Shown here: positions 11,950 through 22,423 of the stretch, one piece after another | How the letters are laid out: each line of letters starts with the position of its first letter | Numbering within the stretch: the first letter of the stretch is position 1 | Source: Pelecanus crispus | Lineage: Eukaryota > Chordata > Aves > Pelecaniformes > Pelecanidae | Direction of reading: 5' to 3' | DNA: 64,000 nt | NCBI RefSeq assembly: GCF_030463565.1 | Contig: NC_134662.1 | Location: 4,813,001 to 4,877,000, forward strand | The notes under the pieces: model-generated | Told to the model about the DNA's origin: nothing | Databases searched by the model: none | What the model saw: the letters and a program-made list of their open reading frames with translations, nothing else | Program-made: the position numbers and the translations under genes

Positions 11950-14900
11950 ATGGCGCTGCGGAGGGCGCTGGGCGCGGCGGGACGCAGGTGGGGGCACCCC
12001 GGGGTGGGGGTTCCCGGGGGTGGGGGGACCCTGGGGAGGGGGTGCACGGGAGGGGGTGTGCCTGGGGCTGGAGTTCCGCCGGTGTAGGGTGGTGCATGGG
12101 GAAGGGGAGCAGCCGGGGAGGGGGTGCCTGGGGAAGGGGAGCACCTGGGGAGGGGGAGCACCTGGGGAGGGGGTGCTTGGGGAGGGGGAGCACCTGGGGA
12201 GGGGGTGCATGGGGAAGGGGTGCACCTGGGGAGGGGTGCATGGGGAGGGGGAGCACCTGGGGTGAGGGGTGCAGCTTGGGAGGGGGAGCACCTGGGGAGG
12301 GGGAGCACCTGGGGAGGGGGTGCTTGGGGAAGGGGTGCACCCGGGGAGGGGGAGCACCTGGGATGAGGGGTACACCTAGGGAGGGGGTGCCTGGGGAAGG
12401 GGTGCACCTAGGGAGAGGGTGCATGGGGAGGGGGAGCACCTGGAGGTAGGGTTGCACGGGGAGGGGGTGCATGGGGGGATGCACCTTGGTGCCTTTGGGT
12501 GGGGATGCACCCCAAAGCAGAGGGGTGCGCATGGGGGGGTGTGTGCATGGAGAGGGGCTGCACATTCAGGATGGGGGGGTGCAGGGGGAGAAGGGTGCAC
12601 CCTGCACCCTGCCTGCCCTGGGCCTGGCAGGGTGTGCGGGGGGGGGGGGGTGTGCAACCTGGGGTGGGGGGCTGCAGAAGGAGGGGGTGCACCCCAGCAT
12701 CTTGGGGGGCATAGGGAGGGGTATGCACCCCAGGGCCCTGGTGGGAGCCTCTTTTGGTCTGTGGGGTGCACAGGGAAGGGTCCCAGGGGGTCAATGGGGG
12801 GGTTGTGCATCCCTGCACTCTCTCTGCCCCATCTGGGGGGGTGTGGAGAGGGGACCCCTCACGCCCACGCCCCCTCTCCGGGCTGCCTGCCCCCGTCACA
12901 GGTGGGCGCAGCGCCTGTGCTCCGCGGCGTGGGGGGACACCATCTTCGCCGTCTCCTCGGGACACGGGCGGTGCGCGGTGGCCGTCATCCGCACCAGCGG
13001 GCCGGGCAGCCGCGGGGCCCTGCAGAGCCTCACCGGCCGCCCCGAGCTGCCCCCGCCACGCGTCCTGGCCCTGCGGCGCATCCGCGACCCCGCCACCGCC
13101 GAGCCCCTGGACCGCGGCCTCGTCGTCTGGTTCCCAGGTGGGCTTGGCATCAGGTCTCGGTGCTTGGTGGGGGGATCTCGGTGCTCGGTGGGGGTCTCGG
13201 TGCCCGGCACAGGCAGAGCTCAGCCGCTCTTGGCTTCCCCTGCACCGTGAAGCTGGCTGAGCGCAGATGCCGGCGGGGACGGTCCCGGCTCAACGCTGGC
13301 CCCTTTGCACCGATCCTCTGTAGCTGCAGCACAGCTGCTAGTGGGAGGGTCTCTCCTGAGCCCCCCAAAAAGCCCCGGTGGGGTTGAAGCCGGCTTGCTG
13401 CCACGGGTGGGGAAGGGACGGGGTGTGCCGGATCCGGCCGGGATGAGCTCGCTGCGGTGGGCTCAGCCGGTGCCCATCCAAGCTGCGTCCCGGCTCTGCA
13501 GGTCCCCAGAGCTTCACCGGGGAGGACTGCGCCGAGCTGCATGTGCACGGCGGGCCGGCGGTGGTGAGCGGGGTGCTGCGGGCGCTGGGTGAGGCTCCCC
13601 CCGTCCCTTTTCCCCCCTTCCCCTTGGGTCCTGCCTCCCAGGGTGCTGCCAGAGGGTGCCCCCAGCTCGGGGAGGGGGGCTCACCCCGGGGCTGGCAGGG
13701 AACCTGCCCGGGCTGCGTCCCGCCGAGCCCGGGGAGTTCACGCGTCGAGCATTCCGCCGCGGGAAGCTGGACCTGACGGCGGCCGAGGGGCTGGGGGACC
13801 TGATCCGGGCGGAGACGGAGGCCCAGCGGCGGCAGGCGCTGCGGCAGATGGAGGGCGAGCTGGGACAGCTCTACCAGCGCTGGAGCGAGACCCTCACCCA
13901 GGTAGGGGTGGTGGGGAGTGGGCTTGGATCCGCGGCGCATGGTGGCTTGGGGACGCGGGGCTGGGCTGTCCCCGCTGACCGCCCTCCCGGTCCCCAGGCT
14001 CTCGCCCACCTTGAAGCATATATTGACTTCAGCGAGGATGACAACGTGGAGGAAGAGGTCTTGTCCCAAGGTGAGGGCTGGCGGGGCGGGGAGGGGCTGG
14101 GACACCCCGTCCCCGCCGTCCCCCTCCCCGCCGCCACGTCCCCCTGCCCTCTCCCCGCAGTGGATGCCACCGTGCGGGCGCTGGAGCAGGAGATCGGTGC
14201 CCACCTGCGGGACGGGCGCCGTGGGGAGCTGCTCCGGGGGGGGGTCCGTGCCGTCATCGCCGGCCCCCCCAACGTGGGCAAGAGCAGCCTGCTCAACCTG
14301 CTGTGTGAGTGGGGCGCGGCGGGGGCTGCTTGCAGCCGCGGCGAGGTTCCCCCCCTCCCTGGGGACAGCGGCTGCTGTCCCCAACACTGCAAGGGCAGGG
14401 GGGTCCCCAGCATCGTCCCCTGTGCTGCCTCGTCCCCTCCCCAGGCCAGCGTCCGGCAGCCATCGTGTCACCGGTGGCGGGGACGACGCGGGACGTGGTG
14501 GAGGTGTCCCTGAACGTCAGCGGTTACCCCCTGGTGCTGAGCGACACAGCCGGGCTCCGCGATGCCACCGACCCCGTCGAGCAGGAGGGGGTCAGCCGCG
14601 CGCGGGACCGGTGAGGCCGGGCTGGGGGGGCCGGGCTGGGGGTACCCCCGCACCCCTGGGGCCGGGCTGGCGGGGAGGTGGCAGGATGCGGCCCCGTGCC
14701 CTACCCTGCTGCCTCACCTCCAGGCTGCAGCAAGCCGATCTGGTGCTGGCCGTGCTGGACGCCGCGGCGGTGCCCGCCGAGCCGGCCGGGCTGGGGGCTG
14801 CCCTGGGGTCCCTGTTGCCCCCCACCACCTCCCCCTGCATCCTGGTGCTCAACAAGGCCGACCTGCTGCGGGGCGGTGGGGGAGCCCTGCGTGACGCCTG

Positions 14901-15333
14901 CGCCCGAGGGGACCCCCTGCCCCCCGTCGCCCTCCTCTCCTGCAAGACGGGCGAGGGGCTCGACCACCTCCTGGAGCTGCTGGCACGACAGCTGGCGCAG
15001 CTGTGAGTGCGGGGGGGTACCGGCGGGGGGACGCCGCACCGGGCACCCCGTCCCAGCTTGGGGAGGGGGTTGCTCCAGGCTGGTTTCTCCCCCCGCCCCA
15101 GGTGCGGAGACCCCCTGGCAGGCTCGCCCAGCCTGACGCAGAACCGGCACAGCCTCCACCTGGGTGACTGCGCGGCGGCGTTGGCGCGCTACGGCCGGGA
15201 GCGCCGGCGGGACCTGGGACTGGCGGCCGAGCGGCTGCGGTTGGCGCGGCGGCACCTGGGCCGCATCACCGGCCACGTGGGTGCCGAGGATGTCCTCGAC
15301 ATCATCTTCAGGGACTTCTGCGTCGGCAAGTGA
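11950..15333 (+). CDS. GTPBP3: Mitochondrial tRNA modification GTPase GTPBP3 (MnmE/TrmE family), 485 aa
   Basis: With MTO1, GTPBP3 makes 5-taurinomethyluridine at the wobble base of several mitochondrial tRNAs. Exons: 11950-11987, 12902-13137, 13502-13588, 13699-13901, 13998-14070, 14161-14304, 14445-14610, 14724-15002, 15102-15333. They sum to 486 codons with stop; human is 492 aa. The first 20 residues are Arg-rich ([13 protein letters not shown]), as expected of a mitochondrial presequence. The TrmE N-terminal domain follows ([40 protein letters not shown]). The GTPase domain has G1 GPPNVGKS at 247-254, G2 GTTRD at 273-277, G3 DTAG at 294-297 and G4 NKAD at 359-362. The C-terminus is FCVGK, keeping the invariant Cys of the MnmE CxGK motif. 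The gene looks intact. Confidence 0.97.
12020..12470. repeat. G-rich minisatellite in GTPBP3 intron 1
   Basis: This is a tandem array of GGGGAGGGGGAGCACCT / GGGGAGGGGGTGCATG variants (units of about 17-21 bases) filling the front of intron 1. The sense strand carries many runs of four or more G, so it could form G-quadruplexes in DNA or the nascent transcript. Looser G-rich repeats continue to about 12720. Confidence 0.8.
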
Positions 15334-15418
15334 GGGGTGCGGTGGCGGGGAGTCGCCCGGCCGCGGTGCCGCGAGCATCAGGGACCGTGGGCAGGGCGGC
15401 TCTTGGCTCCGTGCTGGT

Positions 15419-15424
15419 ATTAAA
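15419..15424 (+). terminator. GTPBP3 polyadenylation signal ATTAAA
   Basis: ATTAAA, the commonest variant signal, lies 86 bases after the GTPBP3 stop codon. No AATAAA is found nearer. This gives a 3' UTR of about 110 bases. Confidence 0.6.
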
Positions 15425-15439
15425 CCGTGGTGCCTTCGG

Positions 15440-17130
15440 CGGCTCTGGCATCCTTCCCCCTCCCTGGTCCCCGGTGCCACGGGGCTCGGCGTCCCCGTGC
15501 TGGGCTGCGGTGCTTTCCGGGCCGGGGGGAGCATGTCCTGACCCCCAGACAGGGAAAAGCCCGCTGGGAGAGGCCCTGTTTCCTGGCCAGGAGGACAAAC
15601 AAGGAGCTGGAACGGATGGAAGGGAAAAGCCACTTTGGGCTTCCCCCCTGGGGCATCCCCCCCCCACGCCATGGCCATGGGGGACGCGGGGCTCGACATC
15701 CCGGCAGGGTCCATCCTGGCTCCCCAAGTGCACCCCCAGCCCCGGGGACACGGCGTGGGGGTCTTGGGGTCCCCCCCCCGCCCCCCAGGGCACAGCCCCA
15801 GCCTGGGGGGCCGTGGGATCCCCCCAGCTCTTGCACCCACCTGGCAGCTTTGGGCTCTGCGACCCCAAAAGTGGCGGCTCCCCGGGAACCCCCTGCTCTC
15901 CCACCCGCCCCGAGCCGGCGCTCCCAGGCTCTGGAAGCTGCTGGGGCTCCAAAATTATTTATAGTGGAGTTCCAGGAAATCCTCTGGCAGCGAGCGGGTC
16001 CCCCCTGATTCTGCAGCGGGGCAGCCGCGGCCGTGGTCCCCGGGGGAGACCCTCCATCGCCCCGACCCCACCCTGGCACCCCGCACTTCCAGAGGCTGGG
16101 CAGGGCCGGGGGGACCGGGCACAGCGTCCCCATCCTCGGGCAGCGGCGGGTGGCGGGAGCACGTGGCTGTGCGTATCCCGGGAGGGATGCGGCTCGGGGG
16201 ACCCGAGTGGGATTTGGGGGACGCGAACAGGACCCGGGGGTGCCGGCTGGGGCTGGTGATGGGGACGTGCCGGGAGCGCTACGTGCTGCCGCTGAGGTGC
16301 TGGCAGGGGGTGGCGTGTGGGCAGCTCAGCAGGCAGGAAAGGCTCTTTGAACAGGAAGGAGCGGGAAGCGCGGCCGTAAATCAGCGAGCGGCAGCCGGCG
16401 ATTAATCACCGCGTTTGGCGCGTCCTGCACCCCGGCCCCACGCCCTGGCACGCCAAGGGGGCTCGGTGGCAGAACGGGGCTGGCAGGGCTCGGCGGCCGA
16501 GGGCTTCCCGCTCCCACGGCATCGCGTGCGTCCCGCTAGCGAGCAGGGAAAGCCCAGGGCCGGGGTTTGCCCTGCACCGCCGGGGCTGGGTTTTCTGGTT
16601 GGGGGCAATCGCAGCCCCCCAAAGGCGCACGTGAAGCTGGGACGGGGTGTTCCCGCTCGCCGTCGCAGTTGCGGCCCCTGCATCCCCCCACCCCGTAGGC
16701 ATCCAGGCACACGTGTGGCGAGCTGTGTCGGTGCTCGGGGCCGGCTGTATTTACAGCTGCCAATCGCCCCATCTCCAAGCGTAGGGGTACAGGTGCGGGG
16801 GAGGCGAGCGTGTGGGAGGGGAGGAATGCAGGGGCTCGGGGAAGGGGACAGGGGAGGGTGGCCCTGGCCCCCGCCATGCTGCTGGCCCCCCCGGGGCGGG
16901 GGGACAGCGGTGGTGCTGGCCGCTCGCTCCTGGTCAGGGTTTGCCGTCCGTGCCGTGGGAAGCACCTCCTGGGCTTGTCCTCGAGCCCCTCGCCGCTGCT
17001 TTCCGTGCGCCGCTCGGCCCTTAGCCGCTGCGGAGAGGGCAGGATCAGGCCCCCCGCACTGCTCGCCCCCGGCGCACCCAGCCCCCTCCGCCCCCCCCCC
17101 CAGCCCGCTGGGCTCCCACACCGGCCCCCC
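15440..17130. other. GTPBP3-PLVAP tail-to-tail intergenic DNA and PLVAP 3' UTR
   Basis: The two genes converge here. I see no gene. The right part should hold the PLVAP 3' UTR, but no AATAAA occurs on the minus strand; the variant AATACA (16746-16751) is a weak candidate end. The segment 15610-16065 recurs inverted inside the 57.8-60.0 kb duplication. A TTCCAGGAA STAT-type motif lies at 15970-15978 beside a TATAAATA-like stretch; I give neither a function. Confidence 0.55.
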
Positions 17131-19461
17131 TCACCTGGGGCTGTTCACGGTGGACGTGTACTGCTCGATGATCTTCTGCACTGCCCGCTGGATCTCCTCC
17201 GCGTTGATTTTGCCTGGTGGGACGGAGCAGCGTGGCCTGAGCCGGGCTGGGTGCCGGGGGGGACACGGTGGCCCCCAGCGTGCCGGGGGGCTGGTCCCAC
17301 AGCAAGCATCCCCCTGGGACTCACCCATATTCCCGAAGATGCCCTGGTTCCTCAGAGCATCCACGTAGGAGCCTGTGCTGGTGAAGGGTCCCAGCCGTCC
17401 GCTCCCCGCCGGCACCCGTGAGCCCGTGATGTCGAAGAAGGTGTCCATCTGCGGAGGAGAGCGGGTGGAGGCGGTCAGCGCCGGCACCGCTGTCCCGCTT
17501 GGCATGGCACCTCTGGGCGAAGGGGGCCTGAGGGTGCTGCAGCGCCTTGTCCCTGCCCCGGGGAGCACCCGCGGCCGTGCAGAAACGCGCGTGCGGAAGC
17601 ATGTTTGCAAAAGAAAGACGGGTGTGCAGAAGAAAAAGCGCGTGCAAAGGCGCGTTGGCAGAAGCACGTGTGCAATAAGAAAGATGCGCGTCCAAAATTG
17701 CGTGCGGAAAAGAAAGATGTACGTGCCCGGCCTCGTGTGCTCCCAGAGCGGCCGCAGAGGGTGCCCAAGGATGTCTCCGTGCCCTGGCAGCTCCCTCACC
17801 TTGGAGCCCATGCAGGTGTTGAGCTGCTCCTTGAAGTACCCAGCCTGCTCGGCAGCTTTGCTCTTCTCCTCCAGCTCCTTGCCGAGCTGCTCCTTCTCCA
17901 CCAGCAGCTTCTTCTTCTCCTCCTGACCGCCCTTGACCTGCTTCTCGACATCCTGCAGCTGCTTCTCCAACTCCTGCTTCTCCCTGGAGCAGTTGATGTG
18001 GCACTGGAGCACTTTCACGTCACAGACGCTTTTCCCCACGTATTTGGTCTCCCGTTCCTGCTGCCAGAGGAAAAGCCCCTCCGTCTGCTGCGTCAACCAT
18101 CGGAGCTCGTCGTGGACGCCGCTGCAGCTGTACGAGCCGAGCATCCCCTTGACGCGCTGGAAGAAGGAGCTCACGTCGGACCTCAAGGAATTGCACTCGC
18201 GTTTCTGCAGCTCCAGGTTGGTTTTGGTGGACTCGCAGACGGTCCTGGTGGTGAGCAGCTCCCGCTGGCAGCCCTCCTGCTCCTGGGTGGCTTTGGTCAG
18301 CGTGGCACCCGCTTTGCGGCAGTTTTCCTCCAGCTCCTTCTTGGCCAGGGTTGTCTGGTCCAGCTGGCTCCGCAGCAGCGCCTTGTCGGCTGCAGGCGGG
18401 GGGCACGGGGTTGGGGCAAGTGGCGTCGTCCCCCCACCCCGATTGGCACCCCACGTCTCGGGGTGACGCCCCTGCCTGGCCTGGGGAGGGGGCAGACCCC
18501 CTGCGCAGGCTGCGGGGGGTCCCCGAGGGGTGCTGGGGGTCCCCAGGGGGCTGGGAGGGGGGTGCCCAGGGTGGGGGGCGGCTGGAGGGGGTGGGGGGGG
18601 TCCCTTACCGCTGCAGCTGGCGTTGATGAGGCTGATGGTCATGTGGCACTCGTCCAGCTTCGTCTTTTGGTAGAAGATGATCCTCATCATCTCCTGCAGC
18701 TGAGGTGGGGAGGAGGAAGAGGAGGGGGGGGTCAGAGGGTCCCACAAGGACCCCCCGGCATCGCCTCGCTCCCCCCGGGTGGTGGGGAGAGCGCCGGGGC
18801 TGGCGAGGGCAGGGGGCTGGGGAGGATGAGGAGGGGGGGCCGCGAGCCTGGAACTCCCTCGGCCGGCGGCTGCCTCCGGGATGCCGAGAGCCCCCGCCGG
18901 GGAGGGGGGGCACGTCGCCATCGCCAGCGGGCTCTGCCGCCCCGCACCCTCTTGCCCGTCCCCGCTGAAGCTTGTGGGGCTGAAGCGCGGTCCCGGCTCC
19001 TTGCAGCCCCCAGCACCCATGGGTGGGTCGCTGCCCCCAGTACCCGGGGGGCTTCACCTTCCCTCCCCAGGGAGGGGGCTCACCTTGGGGAGGGGGTTGA
19101 GGGTCTGGGTGCTATTGCACTTATCCAGGTCCCGTTGCACTTTCTGGGCGAGGACCTGCAGCCCTTGCTTCTCCTTGAGGGTGGCGTTGAGGGTGCGCGT
19201 CAGGTTGATGTTCCTCCCGCTGAGGGTGATGATCTTGCTGTAGCGATCCTGCAGCTGCTCCTCCAGCAGCCGGAGGTGCGTGTCGGTGCCCGCCTGCGCG
19301 TTGCCGTACACCATGAACAGCACCAGCCCCAGGATGATGAGGAACTGGATGAGGGAGGTGAAGAGGAAGATGTACTTCACGTAAAACCCACAGTCCCGCT
19401 TGGGCATCGCCTCCTTGGCCTCCAGACCGAACTTGGCCATGGCGTAGCTGCTCTTCTCCAT
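17131..19461 (-). CDS. PLVAP: Plasmalemma vesicle-associated protein (PV-1), 421 aa
   Basis: PLVAP is an endothelial type II glycoprotein that builds the diaphragms of caveolae, fenestrae and transendothelial channels. Exons from the 5' end: 19461-19084, 18699-18609, 18389-17800, 17448-17325, 17213-17131. They sum to 422 codons with stop; human is 442 aa. I chose ATG 19461 (MEKSSYAMAKFG) because it has A/G context and the open frame upstream has no other ATG. A short cytoplasmic tail is followed by a membrane helix at about 29-52 whose core, SLIQFLIILGLVLFMVYGN, matches mammalian PLVAP. The ectodomain is a long Lys/Glu/Gln heptad coil with paired Cys residues and NLT/NAT/NCS sequons. The tail is Pro/Gly-rich, ending TVNSPR. 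Exons 1 to mid-3 are copied in inverted orientation at 57.8-59.6 kb. Confidence 0.95.
17575..17745. repeat. Degenerate GCGTGCAGAAGAAA repeat in PLVAP intron 3
   Basis: About seven diverged copies of a unit of about 22 bases, (G)CGTGCAGAAGAAAAAGCG-like, lie between PLVAP exons 3 and 4. The region is much less GC-rich than its surroundings and rich in CpG/TpG dyads. The motif resembles the GCGTGCACCAAAAAGC units of the array at 52.9-54.0 kb. Confidence 0.55.
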
Positions 19462-19545
19462 GCCACCGATGCTCTGCGCGCCCCTCCCCACGGCAGCGCC
19501 TTTCAACGGGGCCGCGCCGGGGCGGAGCTCGCTCGCGCTGCTGTG

Positions 19546-19660
19546 TTTATATTGCTCTATTTAATATTTCCTTCTGCTGGGCTCCTTCCTGCCTCTCCGG
19601 ATGCCTCAGACCCGCCAGGTTATCACGATACGGCTTCTGTTTTGCAGGAGGACTATTGTT
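19546..19660 (-). promoter_or_regulatory. PLVAP promoter: TATA box and SOX-type motif
   Basis: On the minus strand, TATAAA lies at 19546-19551, 85 bases before the PLVAP ATG, downstream of an AT-rich stretch. An AACAAT (SOX-type) motif is at 19655-19660. SOXF factors drive many endothelial genes, so the motif is plausible, but this is inference. The whole block is repeated in the inverted copy (TATAAA at 58002-58007). Confidence 0.5.
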
Positions 19661-21930
19661 CCTGGTTGCTAACAGACAAGGGTGAAACCTGGGACCCTGC
19701 TCCCCCTCCCTGTCCCGGGGCCCGGCGCTCCCCTGGGCCCGGCTCTCACCCCCGAAATAGCCCCCGGCATGGTGGGCACCGGGGATACCTGGGGAATGAG
19801 GCCCCAGGGCCAGGCAGGGTGGGCTGCGGCCGCCGGCGCTCGCTGGTGGGGTGATGGAGGAGGAACCCACTGCCTGCGCCGGGCACGCCGGGTTGGTCCT
19901 GGTGCCCTGTCCTCGTGGTGTGACGGTGGCATGCGAGTCACCGCCGGACCCCGCTGCTCGCCAGGTCGGTGGCATGCAGGGACTGACGCTGCACATCTGC
20001 TCTCCTGCAGCTTGCAGGCAGCGCGCGGGCGGGGGAAGGATGCGGCCAGGCCCTGGCTTGCAGGTAGGGTGGCAGTGGGGCTGGGTGGGTGACCTGGGGC
20101 CATGGGATGGAGCTGACGGTGGGAGGCTGCGGCACCCATGGGTGCTGTCGCCCCGCAGAGCCACCATCCTGCCACGGGGCCCGGGGAGCTGCTCCTGGTC
20201 CCTGTCCCCCACTGGGGACATCTCTGCTGGGCAGCGAGCAGCCGGTGGAGGGGAGTAAGGGGCAAATCCAGACCTCTCCATGCCCACCTGCGGGACCACC
20301 GGGTCCCCAGGCTGCTGAGGAAGCTCCGGCCGAGCACGTGGGGCGCGGGCGGCCCTGGCCCCATGCGAGGACGGCCACCCATGCCAGCATCGCTGCCACA
20401 GTGGCTCAGCCCAGCCGGGCACAGATGGAAAGAGCCACGGGTTTGCAGCCATCTCCCCCATCCCGCTCCCATTTGGGGTCCCCTGGGCTCCGTGCTGGGC
20501 TGGGGGGGGGGAACCTGGGGGTGAGGGCTGGCTTGGGGACAGGCTGGGGACATGGAGGGGGCTCCTCGTGCAGGGAAAAGGGGTCGCATCGGGTGCGGGC
20601 AGCACCGTGGCAGGGACTGGAGCAGGGGGGATGCTGCCTGTGCCACCCTCCATGCCAGCAACCACGGACGGGGCATCTGGGCCAGCACCCCCAGGTCGGG
20701 GCTGAGCCGGACCACGTTCGGATCCCGGCTACAGCCATCGCCACCCCATCCCGTGGGAGCCCTGGGCTGCAGTGGAGGGGCCGGCTGTGCCTGGGACCCC
20801 CCCCCAGCTCTGCAGGATGCCCAGGCTGGGATGGGGGGGGCTGGCCGGGGGGGGGCTGAGGTGTGGGGCCACACCAGGCGCTGACCCTGAGCCGCTTGCT
20901 GTTTCCTGCCTTCTGGCTGTGCCACGGTCCCGGGGGACCGGGAAGTGTCTGGGATGGCTGGGATGGTGTCGGCCGTGAATCCATTCTCAGCTACTGCCGT
21001 TTCCTTCCTGAGCTGCAAATAACCGTGAGTCACCCCCCGGTCCCCCCCGGCCCCGCTGCGGGGACGCTGCTGGGGCTCTGCTGGACCCCTGACCCCGGGC
21101 CCCCGGTGTGCCGGTGGCTTTGCTGGTCGGATGCTCCCTCTGACAGCTTGCTCCAAGGGCTCTCCGCAGCCTTGCTGGGGTCACCGGGGATCCCGACAGG
21201 GCCTCCAGCCCCCACGATACTGCAGACCCTGCTTCTGTCCCATTTTCCAATTAGCCTCCCGGCTATAATTAATCCTTTCCATGCTGGGGCTTGGTGCTGT
21301 GTTGAGGTTGGGCCACGGGAATGGCTCTGCCCGGTTCCCCTCCCTGTCCCAGGCTGCTGCAGGGCTGGGGTCTCCTCTTTGGGACCACGGGGTTTGGGGT
21401 GCGGGAATGGGGCTGGAGCTGCCCACCATGGGCAGCCCAGGGAGCCCCGACGCGACCGGGGGCTGCTTGGCAGAGGCATTTTCGCCTGGAAAGCTGCCTG
21501 CCGGCACCTTCCCCGGCCCCCCGAGCCGCGGGGCAGCGGGGGGCGATCCCCCATGGGGAGCGCAGGCAGGAGGAGGCCGGATGCCTGCGCGCAGCCTGCC
21601 TGCCCTCTGCACAGGATACCACGGTGGCAGCGGCAGGAAAATCTGCGACTTTCCTGGAAACCTTCTTCAAAGCGGATCAAAGATGCTGGGAAGCGACTGC
21701 AAAACAGCAGCAGCCAATGATCCCCGTCCCCCCTCCCTGCTGCGGGGCCAGCTGGGCCCCCCCTGGGTACCTGCGGGGTCCCTGGCAGAGCTGGGTGCTG
21801 CCCTGGCAGCTGCTGGGCACCGCGGTGGCAGAGCCCGGTTAAAGCCCCGGGGTGCGTGCGGTGCCTGAGCAGGGCTGTGGGGATGGCTGGGAACAGGGGG
21901 AACAGGCTGGGGGCACAGCAAGACGTCCCG
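19661..21930. other. Intergenic, PLVAP to coiled-coil gene
   Basis: This is 2.3 kb of GC-rich unique DNA between the PLVAP promoter and the 3' end of the next gene. I see no coding exon, RNA gene or recognisable transposon. An AT-rich pocket at 21240-21275 breaks the GC-rich trend without a clear meaning. Confidence 0.5.
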
Positions 21931-21945
21931 GTGAGCAGAGCAGCC

Positions 21946-21951
21946 TTTATT
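21946..21951 (-). terminator. Polyadenylation signal of the coiled-coil gene
   Basis: A perfect AATAAA on the minus strand lies 473 bases past the stop codon at 22424. It supports a 3' UTR of about 490 bases for the gene ending at 22424. Confidence 0.65.
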
Positions 21952-22129
21952 GCCCAAACGCCTGCCCAGTCGTCCCAGTTTCTGGAGCGTGCTGAGAATG
22001 TGGCATTAAACCCCGGAGCTGATGAAAGAGCAGCTCCAAGCAGTTTGGTGGGGAAACCATCCCTTGGTTGAGCTAAAACTCTGCCCGAAAGCTGGACAAC
22101 AGACCCCTCCGCTCCTGCCGTGCTGCTAC

Positions 22130-22310
22130 AGCAGTGGCATCGGGATGCACAGCAGGATCGGGACACACGGCAGCATCAGGACAGGCAGCAGGATGAGGGC
22201 ATGCGGTGGCATCGGGACGCAGTGGGATCGGGACGCACGGCAGCATCACGACAGGCGGCAGGATCGGGGCACCCAGTGGGATCAGGACACCCGGTGACCA
22301 CCAGTATCCT
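22130..22310. repeat. Minisatellite inside the 3' UTR of the coiled-coil gene
   Basis: A tandem unit of about 17-19 bases, related to GCATCGGGACGCACGGCA and GGATCGGGACACACGGCA, repeats roughly ten times. It lies between the stop codon and the AATAAA, so it would be transcribed. Confidence 0.6.
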
Positions 22311-22423
22311 TCATGGGGACGCGGTGGCTCCGGACAGGCACGGCCGCTGCTGGGTCCCAGTGCTGAGGGGCACTGCGGGACTGGGAATGATGGGCTCAGC
22401 GGGGCGGCGGGGGCTGCGGGGCT

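Noticed and set aside
11133-12449. A 438-codon plus-strand open frame before and within GTPBP3 intron 1
   Set aside because: It crosses the promoter and the G-rich minisatellite, ignores the real GTPBP3 start and has no domain; repeat-driven.
17605-19854. A 749-codon plus-strand open frame antisense to PLVAP
   Set aside because: It is the mirror of GC-rich PLVAP coding exons and introns. PLVAP on the other strand has matching splice sites and homology.
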